A program made the position numbers and the translations under genes. This document shows, in pieces, positions 35,220 through 46,500 of a stretch of DNA of 64,000 nucleotides. The first letter of the stretch is position 1, and every line of letters begins with the position of its first letter. The stretch is taken from NCBI GenBank assembly GCA_036924285.1, contig JAYKYS010000008.1:15919001-15983000 (forward strand), in the 5' to 3' direction. This DNA comes from Asterella californica. Lineage: Eukaryota; Streptophyta; Marchantiopsida; Marchantiales; Aytoniaceae. The notes under the pieces were generated by a model. The model did not search any database. It saw only the letters and a list, made by a program, of their open reading frames with translations, and was not told where the DNA came from.

Positions 35220-36984
35220 ATTGTAGTTTTTTATTGTTCTTACGAGGCGTCCTCGTACAAGTACAATGCGTTATTTCTCACTTGTCGCAACTTGTCTAAA
35301 ATATATATTTTATAGATTAGATATTTAAGAAAGGTCTTTTTTATAAAGTACTAAGCGAACGGTTTCATAATGATTTAGATCCCTGTTTTCTTTACAAATG
35401 GTGTACGAGGAGATTTACTTTTTAATATGTCACTTGCTATATATATTACAAAGGTTTGCGTTTGTAATGGTTTAGATATTCCACGAGATGGGTTAATAAA
35501 AGAATTCCATAATAGAAATTATGAAGGAGTGTTATAATAGACATGAATATTGAATCACAAGAACAAAATAGAACAGAATGTGATATAATTTTTCAAAAAA
35601 TAGAGATATTAAAATATGATTGTCCGAATACTAAGAATAGAAGTGTATCAAACTTTGTCATCACTCTCATTTCTTAAGTCATGGACTAGTAAATCTTTCT
35701 TATCTTGGATGTCGTTCTCTTGAGATGTGAGAAACAACTAAAGACCAATGTGGATCTGATGGATATGAAACATCAAAACATAGTTATACATATGCAAGAT
35801 AAAGATTCATCACTAACTCTATCATGACGTAAAATAGATATGGTCTATACGTGTCATACCACAATCATCTTGTATGATTGGTAGCTCGAGCTCCACGAAG
35901 TTGACTTCTATACTCTTTGCACGAGAAAACAATCTGGATAAAGACTATAAAATTCAGTTCAAAGATCTTTTCAATGACTTAAAAATATAATAATGATATA
36001 CGTTCGATATTTATATCATGATCATCTGTACGACAATCTTGAGTGAAAGATCCACAAAATATGTAGTCTTTGACATCTTCTCATCAAGTCGTCTCACTCT
36101 GAAATGACGTCCTTGTGCTCACATTTGGATATAACTTTGAGCTTTTTGGCTTGGACCTCGAATCAACACTCGTACGTCATCAGTGATTGTTGGATATGGA
36201 GCAATGTCTCCTTTCGTATCTCGCAAAGAATCCATCTTTCTCATCATGTCACTCATGTAATTTTTGATTCAGGGAAAAGAACGTTGTCGTGTCGGATATT
36301 GCGTGAAGGATGTCCAGGAAAATGCGAGGTTCCTAGCTGGTTCAGGAAAACGCGAGGTTTCCGGCTCAAACTCGCTCACCACACCCAAACCAACAATCCA
36401 ATTAACGTACTGTCTTCTCCTATGAGTAGATGAAGACTCCCTGACTGCGTAGGCACCAAGAACGAAGAACTTGGCTCACCAATCGCGAAGAACAACCCAA
36501 TCTTAGGTCGCATGTGAACAAAAATCTGACGTAAGCGCTTCCCTGCGAGCCAATTTCACTCAGAACTCCTAAACCGCCCGATGAAAACTCGTATTGTCTT
36601 CAATTTCCTGTACAACTCGGTGTTCTGATCTCGATGGATCCAAGGACAACAAGTTTGGACTCCAGAACGGTCCGAACGGTCCAACTCTCCTTCACAGATA
36701 ACTGAAAATCTTCAAATCTGCTTCCTGCGTCTCAATTTCTCTCAGTATGCACACCCCGATCCGTCTCTTCCCAAACCGTTTGAACCAGTGCGTAGCTTGC
36801 ACAGATCTGAACCCAACGACGCCTTGCGCGCTTGCATTGGACCTCCAAATCTCCTGAACCGTCCGTTAACATGTCGCAGGTGCAAGCTAGCCCCTTAAGC
36901 ATCCCCTTTGTCATAGTCTCTGTACGTACGAAGTTCTCTCAATAATGAGGAAGCTGGCCCCTTGCATCTTTGATATAACGCCTG
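35220..36984. other. Intergenic DNA, no gene recognised
   Basis: AT-rich to 36.1 kb. From 36.1 to 36.98 kb it is more balanced, with weakly repeated text (CCAGGAAAATGCGAGGTTCC / CAGGAAAACGCGAGGTTTCC near 36315-36350). This part may be the downstream portion of the CACTA element that starts near 39 kb. Confidence 0.45.
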
Positions 36985-37505
36985 AAGCCTCAAATACCCA
37001 GTCAGCAAGTAAACTAGGGTCTAATTTGATTTTATCTTCTTTCGAGTCGTATAACTTCTTCACTAGATGTCCAAACGACGTAAACAAGATGCCCATGAAA
37101 GCTGACAACTAGCTCTACCCATCTATGTGATGAAAGTGAAAATCCGAAGTTGCGCCAAAAGCCCGTAAGCTGGAGCCTAGCTTGTTTTCTCCATCTTTCG
37201 AGTCTTGTAACTTTTCCACTAGGCGTCCAAACGAAGTAGATGAAGTGCCTATAGAAAGCTGACAAGGAGCTCTATCCACTGATGCGATAAAAACAAAGAT
37301 CTGAAGTTGTGCCAAAAATCCGTAAGCTGAGGCCTAGCTTGTTTTCTCCATCTTTCGAGTCTTGTAACTTCTCCACTAGGCGTCCAAACGAAGTAGATGA
37401 AGTGCCTATGAAAAGCTGACAAGGAGCTCTACCCATCTATGCGATGAAAATGGAGATCCGAAATGATGCCAAAAGTCTATAAGCTATGGCCTAGCTTGTC
37501 TTTCT
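36985..37505. repeat. Three-copy tandem repeat, about 156-bp unit
   Basis: TTTCGAGTC starts at 37041, 37196 and 37354. Each copy runs through CACTAGRYGTCCAAACGA, GAAAGCTGACAA, GAGCTCTA and GCCTAGCTTGTTTTCTCC. The last two are more alike than the first. It directly follows the CACTA transposase remnant. Confidence 0.88.
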
Positions 37506-39155
37506 CATGAGTGTCTTTGGAGCGACAAGCATCGAAGTTTGAATTTCAGAAAGGAGCCGGTCCACGACACGACAACGTCTAGAGTGAGAATTACCAATGA
37601 TGATAAGTCGCTCACTCTCGTAAAACGATATCCATTCTTCCAAAGCAGAGCTATTATGGATAACAAAATCATGAACTTGTTCCAACTCCACACAAGTCAA
37701 CACTTGTCCACCAAATTCTCCGAGAAGAACTTAACTTGTCATTTTATCATTCTCTTTGTCTTGGACAATATATAAAAGAGAAATGAGGATCTAAAGTGTT
37801 CCAAAATATTACAACAGAAGAACTTAGCTTCAGTATGCATGTATCCTTCAGCATTACATTCTTCTGGTCGTGCTCTTTGCCGGACAAGATCTTTCAAGAA
37901 TTTCACGTATCTTTCTAACCAATACATCCAACAACAATGTACTAGATCATAGATGGATACCTCTCGCACCAATGAACTAGTAGGTGAATCTGGATATTGA
38001 AGACAGAAAGTGAAAATGCTCATTCCATCTTACAAAGTTTCTCAGTAGCAAATATTTCTAGTTGTGGAATTATGTCGGTCATGATTTCTTTGCACAAAGC
38101 AACCACCAATACAAAAGTTTATTAGTTAAGCAAGTTGTAAATTTGTAAATAAAAAATGATAGGAAATAAATAAGATAAATATCGAAACTTCAAAATTCAT
38201 CCAGATGAATATAAAAATAAATATGATAACTATCATAAAAATTGAGTACTTACCTTAGTAACTCTGAAAGATAGATAACAACATCTCGCACCTCCAAACT
38301 CAGGAACCTGTGCATACACAAAGTTAATACATGTTGTAGCAACTTATGATAGTCACGAGCCTTCAAGATGCTCGACCAAGATGATGTATCAGAAGAGAAT
38401 ACTTTGCATAAACAAACTCCATAACCAGTAGGAAAGCGTATAGTACTTATTCAACCTTTTGAACAACTTTCGATCTTGTTTTTTCATAACTCAAGAAGCT
38501 GGATCCATAACCTCTGCACCCAAGCAGATGAATGCATATCCATATCCTCTCATGCCTTTCGTAAGAATATTCTAGCATTTTCTCCAAACAAGTGTTTGAT
38601 AATTGACATTCCCTTCAATGTGCACTGGATCAAGCAAATGACGATGCATGAAATCTTGTCAATGTTTTAGATAAGTATATTTAGTACTCAAGAAAGTGAA
38701 AAATAACAGAAGAGTAATAGAGATAAAGTTGTAATAGAATGTGATAGTTGATATAGATTAGAAAGTAGAGTCATGCCAAATTCAACCTTTTTCAACTCGT
38801 CATTTTCAACATCCGTCCATATGCCTAACCAATGGGTAGCATCTGGACGTACGGGAACAGATCGAGTGCCATTGTTATCCTTCTCTCATCTCATTTCATG
38901 ATCATGATGAAGATACTTTGGATGACCCAAGTAATGAATATTCAGCTTGTAAATTTGGACCACGATTAAGACAAGCATGATGCTTTTTTGTTTGTAATCT
39001 TGATAAATATCCATATCCTGGATAATCACGCATTGTCCACATACAAACACCTCTCAACTAGAACCACCTAGATGTTGACAGCCATCATATGCTTGCACTC
39101 CATTCCACAATGATTGCCACTCTTCTACCAACTATTTCAAATATTTAGCTTGCTT
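37491..39155 (-). pseudogene. CACTA (En/Spm) transposase, TNP2 plus DUF4218 regions, decayed
   Basis: Read from 39155 down. Coding blocks match plant TNP2-type transposases in order: EEWQSLWNGVQAYD and WTMRDYPGYGYLSR (about 39130-38990), DPVHIEGN (about 38620), and ILKARDYHKLLQHVLTL (about 38370-38320). A donor-like GGTAAGTAC follows at about 38255. Then come the DUF4218-like blocks FNIQIHLLVHW (about 38000), YVKFLKDLVRQRARPE with AEGYMHTEAKFFC (about 37910-37800), and ELEQVHDFVIHNSSALEEW (about 37690-37630). In-frame stops, such as one after LCKME, and frame changes show decay. It would have cut the parent element at CACTA termini, which I could not identify here. Confidence 0.8.
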
Positions 39156-40591
39156 AGGACTAGAACCGAAACTGTAGCTAATCAGTACTGAAAATGAAAC
39201 ATTTTATCGTTATAAAAAATATATAACTAGATACGTAAAATTAAACAAATATCTTACCAAGAATAACCAGTGATAGAAATAAATAGCCTTTTTGTGCGGA
39301 TAGCCAAGATGGAATGTTGTAATTTATGAACAACACTAATCAAGTGAATGTTTTGTGCGTATGGTCTTATGGAAAGACACCGTCGATGCCAACCCCAACC
39401 GTAACCCTCGAGACTCTATTTTCTGTTTTCTTGTCCACTTTGGTTATATAAGAACTTGTTCTCATCTCACTCATCTTCTTCAAGTGGTTGAGGATACATA
39501 AGCCCACGCAGAATATAAGATTCCGATACGACAAAAGTAAATATTAGAACTAGATGTTAACGGAGCACATATAGTATTAACCAAATGGGGATGCTATCAA
39601 TCGAATGCAACATAGGAATATATAATAATACATCCACTAATAATACTCCATAAACCTTCTTAGTCATGACGAACTGAGTAAGCCTTTGGATGAAAATATT
39701 TGAGCTAGAGGGTCCACATGCAAGAGCAGACCGTAAAACACTAGAAAAGTTTTTGCCAAGCTATGTAAAGTCACTAACAAAGACACCGTCTAGTGTTGAA
39801 AAACACTAGGCGATTATAGAGATGAATGACCTTCATCGTCTGACAAGTGCAGTCGTGGTCTGTTGGAAGTACTGCCCAGTATATCTACCAGCTTGCGATA
39901 GACGAGTTATACGTTTTATGGCCATGCTCGAACGGCGCTTTGGAAGATGTAAGAGCCAGTTCAATGAATGAGGGAGTCTTTACATGAAGTTGGTCCTAAC
40001 GGCATCTGGGAAAAATACTCTCTAGTGAGACTTGGATCAATTTTAATTTCCCAAGCTAATTTCTTTTTCTCTTTTCTCATCCTACCTTTCTTAGTTTCAT
40101 TTTTACATGCTTGTTGATGTTGATGGTCCTAGAGGTTATCTTGGAGATATTCTGTGAATGTTCCATAGAGACTCATTATATCCAGTAGTGAAATAAGGAG
40201 CCAATTATAACATAAAAAGAAAAAAGAAATAATTAAGAAAATAATTAAAACTTGGAATAGAAGAATATGGTCTTACTTTGTTTTATTACGACCAATGACT
40301 TGTTTTAGTTACAGGAATGAAGATTGGTCACTTTGAATTACAAGCTTACCTTTGGTTGCCTCAGTTCTAGCTGTTTAAGATAACGACTTTACTTTTCCAA
40401 CATGAGATCTAATAAGATCTGAAAAACCATGTTTTACATAACACATTGCGCTTTGCGCCCAACGTTGTTAAGCAGAGGGGAAAGCTCTTCATGCAAGGGC
40501 ATTACTAGCCTAAGTCGCAGCAAGAGGGAGTTATTTATGATATTATCTGTCCCTTGGGTCTTTGAGGACCATGAGACTGTCAATATGAGTT
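39156..40591. other. Flank of the CACTA remnant, no gene recognised
   Basis: It may include upstream parts of the CACTA element. A hairpin GTCTAGTGTT/AACACTAGGC lies at about 39788-39812. Nothing else is assigned. Confidence 0.45.
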
Positions 40592-40722
40592 CACCACAAC
40601 AGGACTCTGACCAGAAGTTTCATTAATAGTTTGCAACAGCATGCACTTCCAACCGTGTCCACAAGAGACTGAACCCACAACCTTTCTCTTAGAGGACTGT
40701 AGGCTAAACCACTTGGGATATT
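40592..40722 (-). mobile_element. tRNA-related SINE, family B, minus copy
   Basis: The minus strand reads AAGTGGTTTAGCCTACAGTC, then GTGGGTTCAGTCTC (box B-like) and ACGGTTGGAAGTGCATGC. It matches the plus copy at 43650-43790 for over 100 bases. No clear poly-A or flanking duplication was found. Confidence 0.7.
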
Positions 40723-41115
40723 GATCTACGGGATGCTTATGCTCGCAAGGCACGTGATCAGACAGAGTTTTCCGCAGCGTAACACTCGTGGATAAAGTTT
40801 TGTCCTTTTTCCATTACCTTATGTGCTTTGTTCTCTTTTTCTAGTCACACACACGTACCTCAAGTGCGAACCTGTTCCTACCAATCCTCCATATCTACAA
40901 CGGAATAACTACATGGTACTCTTGCTCTGTGAGGGAGAAACTAGAATGTTATCTCCAAAGTTGTCGATGGATTTTCAGGACTTCGTTGTTTCCATAAACT
41001 CTCGATGGAATGGAGTGTGCAGTCAGGGGGCTTCATTGATATCAACGACATTCTTGGGAAGAAACAACATTTAAAAGTATTTATCAGCGACATTCTTATG
41101 GTTGGAGTTGAAGTA

Positions 41116-41906
41116 CAGTAGTCTCCCGCTTAAGTACGCAACTTGAACCTGTGCGGTTTGGGCGTACTTAACCGGTAGGTGCGTACTTTAGATTTGCCAC
41201 TCTCCAATTGCTTGCGTTTTGCTACAATGTCGAAGAAATCAAACGGAAAGCGTCCAATGAGCATCAACGCTGCGAAATCATCTCGAAGCTAAGCAAAATG
41301 AATGCTCCGAGTAAAAAGGCTCCAGCTCGAGAGTACAGCGTTAGTGATGGCGCGATCCGGAAGGTGTGAGACAACCGAGAGGTGATCCTGGAACGGTCTG
41401 TCTTGTTGTCTGAAGAAGCTAAGGGAGGACATTTTGAGCTTCCGTTGGACGATTTATTGAGCTTGAAGACATGCTTACATCTGGATTGACAGCATGCGTC
41501 CTACCAAACTGCCTGTCCCGTCATCTCTCGTCATAGCCAAAGCGAAAAGCATTGCTTCCAGTCTTTTCATTTCGAAATCTGATTTTAAGACATCTTGGCA
41601 ATGGTTAAGTCGATTCAGAGCGCGCCATGGATTGCAAAAGATGCTCCTTCACGAGAGAGGGAGCAGAAATCAACAAGAACGATCCGGAATTACTGACAGC
41701 TTTAGAAGAGCTTTACGGGATTATCGTGCAATATGACCCAGAAAATGTGTACAATACAAAGCCAAACGCAAAAACTTCAAAACTTACCAAATCGATTCAT
41801 GACATGTTCAACTAATAAATCTTGAACCCTAATTTTTTTGTCAAAAAATACGTACTTAACCGGGATGCGTACTTAAACTGGTGCGTACTTAAGCGGGAGG
41901 TTACTG
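41116..41906 (+). mobile_element. Short pogo/Tigger-type DNA transposon
   Basis: 791 bp bounded by 25-bp inverted repeats (CAGTAGTCTCCCGCTTAAGT at the left, CAGTAACCTCCCGCTTAAGT as complement at the right; two mismatches). A TA duplication flanks it (41114-41115 and 41907-41908), as expected for Tc1/mariner-pogo insertion. GCGTACTTAA is repeated five or six times just inside both ends, as possible transposase sites. It carries a truncated transposase gene and so is non-autonomous. Confidence 0.9.
41227..41815 (+). pseudogene. Truncated pogo/Tigger transposase (CENP-B-type DNA-binding part)
   Basis: Blocks visible: an N-terminal helix-turn-helix-like part with AREYSVSDGAIRKV (about 41328-41369), broken by a stop. 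Next is the CENP-B-type region with TKLPVPSSLVIAKAKSIASS and SWQWLSRFRARHGLQKML (41500-41650). Then, in another frame, comes ALEELYGIIVQYDPENVYN (about 41700-41757). In related plant and oomycete transposases the first catalytic Asp follows soon after this point. Here it is replaced by unrelated text ending KSIHDMFN, so the DDE catalytic domain is absent. Only the DNA-binding half remains. Confidence 0.8.
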
Positions 41907-43649
41907 TACCTGTAACTAACCGTAGCTGTGGAGGAAAGCTTTGAGTGGATCATGAGGAAAGCCAGACGGAAGCAGGAAATTAAGGTCTTCTTGGAGCTAG
42001 TCTCTCGTGGAGAGTGTCAGTCTCCTGTCGAACGAGAACTCTACCATGCAAAAATGGTTGTCTCACACCTTTCGACGAGAGGCTACTCCAACATTGGGGC
42101 TCTCAAACTTCACCCTGTAACATCTTGCACTCGTTCCTGTAAAGGTACTTTTGTAGGTATCTTATACAAATTTCAAAATTCAGCGTTAGTAGAACTGATA
42201 CCTTTGAAGATACTTTACTAGGCATGCATATTATATAATTCACCCTCTTCCGAGTTCGGAAGAAGGGGAATATGCATGTGGTTTAATTTATTACCTAATC
42301 CTTCCTAATATGCATTTGGTTTAATTTGTTACCTAACCTTTTCCTGAGAAGGGTTAGGTAATAAACTAAATCATTTTCAATTTCATTGTGTTTTGCTTCC
42401 CGTCTCTCAAATATATATCGTTGGAAACGCATTCTAGTTTCTTCTCCTTATGTTTTATGTCTCACATCCAGGTTGATCTAATATTTAATATTTATAAATA
42501 TTATAATTTATTTTTTAAACTTAACATAAAAATTTCATTTAAAATTTAAATATTTTTCGATAACAGCAAGGGGACAACTGTTTTCCCCATAAGTTCATGT
42601 TGCATGCATATTTGTAACAAATTTCCAAGCGGAAGTAAGTAGTCTTTTGCAGTAATTCTCCTTTTCCCTTCGAAATTTTCCAGTCGGTGCAGACTTGACA
42701 TTAACTGACACATGAGGTTTATGGGTTTAAATTTTAATCCACGAGGTTTGAGACGTCTTATTAGGGGCACTCAAACGTAGCTTGTATTGTTTTACGGTCA
42801 TTGTTATAAACATTTTTACAGTAAGTAGATGTATAAGAGGTGATACGTAAATTTTTAACATCTTTGGACGTAACTTCCATAAAGTTTATTATACATAAAT
42901 GATGGTATTTAATATATTAAATTAAATTACTCACGTGTTAAAGATCCAGTTAAAGATTTGAAAATTTACTATAAATAATAAAAAAAGTTAATAATGCTGC
43001 AGAACGCAGTATAAGCGTTCCTCAACATTTTCGTCAGAGCGGAACGATGTACCAGACGTTCCTCAGTGCATTTACGGCCAGGTTTTAAACGAGGTGATAA
43101 ATTTTGCTGTAACCATACAAACATCTACGGTGCTTTTTCACACTGTAGTTCCATTCATGAAATGCGGTACGTATGTTTACGGGTTTAGCGTACTCCTGTA
43201 CTAGATTTGACAGTTTCAGGTTTGAGTCGTGAGAGTTAGAACGGGATAAAAAGTTTCAACCCCTAGATCGTTTTTGTTTCCTATTTTTTTCTATTTGAGA
43301 TTTAAGTAAATCACCTTGAAATAGAGAAATTAAAAACACGGTGTTGTATTCATAAGCGAACGGTGGATAGAGACAATTGTTTCTCACCGACGGTAATTAT
43401 GAGAAAGAAACTCCAAAATAACTCTAAGAAACGGATGATATGCTAAGCGTGTGTGTAATCTGACCGCAGGTTCATTCGTGCGGTGTGTAGAGCTAACGCG
43501 AAAGTCAGTCAAGAGCGTTTGGTCAGACCAGTCGACATCGACGTGTGCCACGGAGACTCTGAGAGGATGACAGAGCACACGTTCAACTTGTTCTTCGTCC
43601 CCATGTACTTTTCACTTCTACACTTCTGCCCCCTGATAACCGAAGATCG
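41907..43649. other. Intergenic DNA with repeat remnants
   Basis: A 97-codon frame at 41928-42221 (plus) and a 74-codon frame at 42546-42770 (minus) are unrecognised. The foldback at 42.2-42.4 kb is listed separately. The rest is AT-rich. Confidence 0.45.
42235..42375. repeat. Composite dispersed repeat (copy 3): hairpins plus 40-bp tandem unit
   Basis: Hairpin CCCTCTTCCGA/TCGGAAGAAGGGG, then ATATGCATGTGGTTTAATTT repeated as ATATGCATTTGGTTTAATTT, then ACCTAACCTTTTCCTGAGAAGGGTTAGGTAATA (quoted by position 42331-42363) as a second hairpin. The arrangement parallels 11.10-11.30 and 50.94-51.00 kb. Confidence 0.7.
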
Positions 43650-43790
43650 GTGTATCGAAGTGGTGTAGCCTACAGTCCTTTAGGGTCGGGGTTCAGTCCC
43701 TTCGGGTTACGGTTGGAATTGCATACGTTGCAGAATTCTTAACGAACCTTGTGACAGGTCCGTGAAGACCTAAGGGAGAAGTAATAACAT
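43650..43790 (+). mobile_element. tRNA-related SINE, family B, plus copy
   Basis: TATCGAAGTGG (box A-like, about 43653) and GGGTTCAGTCC (box B-like, about 43692) are spaced as in a tRNA promoter. GGTGTAGCCTACAGTCC and ACGGTTGGAATTGCATACGT are shared with the minus copy at 40592-40722. Tail and target duplication not found. Confidence 0.7.
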
Positions 43791-46435
43791 TTACCAAAAT
43801 AAACTCACCTGGAATTCAGGAGGCACTCTTATCACGGTCTCACGTATCTTGGATTCTTCGCTCATCGCATATCCTTTGGCCTATCTATGGAATCGGCAAG
43901 GGAGTGAGAAAAGGCACTGCAATAAGGACAGAATTCTTTCGTTGGGGATGTCTCACTCAGGGAGATTGAGGTACTAGTGCTTCATGCAGTGGGATGACTT
44001 TTTCAGCTTGCAGCACTACAATACAGATCTTACGCAGGAAAGAACAGAATGCTGCTCGACAAAATGAGGAATCGTCCATCACTGTGATTCTTTCTCTAAA
44101 AGGCAGGTCTTCGTATAGTTGGGAGAAGAATGTTTCGTGGTTGCGCTAACGAGGTGAAGTCATGGATGACCTCACCCGACATCATGACTTCTCCCAACGG
44201 TGCAGAGTCGACCCAAAGGCCCAAGACAAGACTTGCCCTTCCCAGCTATGGAATACAGATTCTCCTCTGAGGAGCTAGGGAAGACCACGACCGTAGGTTA
44301 CCTCATTGGGTTTGGAGAGAAGGAGACGAAGACTCGAAAACTCAAGACAACAAGTAGGAGTAACGTTCCAGTTGTCAAACTTCAGGGTCTGCTTGCATCA
44401 TTCATTATCACATTCTCTGTGTCATTTTCAACTTATCCTTCGAATGCTTGTAGACTCTAGAGATGAGCTAAGAGTCCATCCAAGTCTCTAATCAGTTCGT
44501 CAAAGGGACGCAAGTCTCACACAGAAGAAAACAGAAATGTGGTTCAAACGGGACAACAAATCATCTCAGAAATACTTACAGACATGCATGCACGACAGGA
44601 TATTATCGAGCTCCCTGCCTCACAAGCACTCGAAGTAGTTGAAACATCAGCTTCAGTGTATCCGATAGACCTGAACCATCCTTTCTGTCTACAGTGCCGG
44701 TCGAGATTTCCAATCCAGTTACTGTTCTACGAACTTTATGTATGTGCTTTCTATAATCTATTGGTGAAGAGCATTCTGGGACGTGTCATGAATCTTGATA
44801 TCTATGTTGACTTGGCTTCTCGACGTTGCTCTCTCAAAATAGACCGAATAGTGCTTCATGCATAAGTCTGAAGGGTTAGTCTTTTGAGTGACTACCTACT
44901 CCAGTTGTTCAGATAGTCTCCTAGAGATCACCAGACTCGTGGTGATCTCGTGCAATTAGGACATCAGGTTCCATAACAGTAGACTAAGTCGTGATCGTCA
45001 GCAAGTGTTTAGAGAGTTCCATTTAGACTCTGCAAGACTAAACAAGACTTCTGTGAGTTGCAGACTCCGGAGCCGGGTGGTATGTGGAGTTGCAGGGTTC
45101 TTCCTCCGATGGTACTGATTCTGTAGATGATCCGCACGACCATTGACAAGAACCAACCCTATTTGAGGCTCATCTTGATATGGATATGGTCCGATTGAAT
45201 GATCATCCTGCGTGTGCGGGAAAGCCATTTCAAGTCTATTACGGAAGATCATCTTTTCGTAAAGCTCTGTTATGATTTTCTTGGTATTTTGGTGAGTATT
45301 TTAAAATCCCACTGGTATATACGCTTGCAACGGAATCGCGGGAAGAATTTTGCTTGATAACACCCCCAACAGGTTGGTTGTGGTTGATCATATTTCTCTT
45401 AGCGATTATATTGTTTTTATCACAGCTTTCATTTGCAACCCACTGTCAGAAATGAGTTATTTTATCATGTCGTTTAATAGTTTATTACTCTTGACCATGA
45501 CTAAATATCTCTGTTATTTAAATCTTTTTGATAATTAATACTCATCAGACCATACATGTTCAGAAAGTACCGACATGACAAAGTGACTGGTGTGATAAAG
45601 CAATACACGTTAAAAAAAAATATGATTAAGCACAACAAACCTACTGGAGGTGTGATCAAGCAAATTTTTAGGATTATGTGCTAGCGATTTATCCAAATTT
45701 AAACTCTTTTATCTCTTTCTAGTTTTCACAAAGACTCCATCCATTCCCAGTACAAGACAAAAATTCTTTTTCTTTCTTGTTTTCACAATCGATGTATAGC
45801 TATGCTAACGCATAGCAGAAAGGACTAATAGAGAATATACTTTCAAGAATTTTTGAGAATTTGAGTTTGAAACTTCCATTGAAATGAATTATTAGTCTAT
45901 GTCCTAGGACGAACATTATTTTCCAATCCGTGCTCTTTATTCTTTGTGAAATTTCATGGGGAATTTCTTCCAAACAGAAAGAGTTCCGTAGGCATTTTCT
46001 ATCGATATCATAGTGATTAGATTCGGTTCACAAATGAGTTGCTTCTGAATAGCAGAATCACTAATCAAGTTTACCTTTACTTGTTTTCACTCACGTTAGA
46101 ATAACTATACTTCGATGGTGAAAAGCAGAAAGGAGAAGAGTTTGTTTTGTCATGTAATGTATTTTGTTGTATTATGAAACGGTTAAAGGGAAAAAAAAAG
46201 TAAGAAAAGAATTGTTGTTATGTCCGGATAAATCTCTAACAATAGTATCACAATTCAGTTGCAAGCGTAACTACTTATTTTCTCTTTCTTAACATTTTCC
46301 TAACAAACTTTGGTATCAATAAAAGGGATAAAGTCTTTACCATGTCCGTTTTTATTTCTTCAAGAGGCATCTGACTGTCCTTTATGGATAACCACAGCGT
46401 ACACAGATCATTCATACAACAGCAGCTTTTCTACA
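43791..46435. other. Intergenic DNA, no gene recognised
   Basis: Frames of 86 codons (44200-44460) and 108 codons (44539-44865), both plus, lie in a balanced-composition stretch. Neither has a motif I know. Near 45640-45700 GGTGTGATCAAGCAAATTTT and TATGTGCTAGCGA resemble the right arm of the 30-kb foldback. Confidence 0.45.
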
Positions 46436-46436
46436 A

Positions 46437-46500
46437 CACTTTCAACCGAGAACAAGAGGATTTGAACCTTAGATCTTTTGTTTAGACCATCTCAGCTACA
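46437..46500 (-). other. tRNA-like promoter fragment (possible SINE head)
   Basis: The minus strand has GTAGCTGAGATGG followed 18 bases later by GGTTCAAATCC, a perfect box B. The spacing is shorter than in a tRNA and no cloverleaf closes, so I call it only a possible SINE or tRNA relic. Confidence 0.4.
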
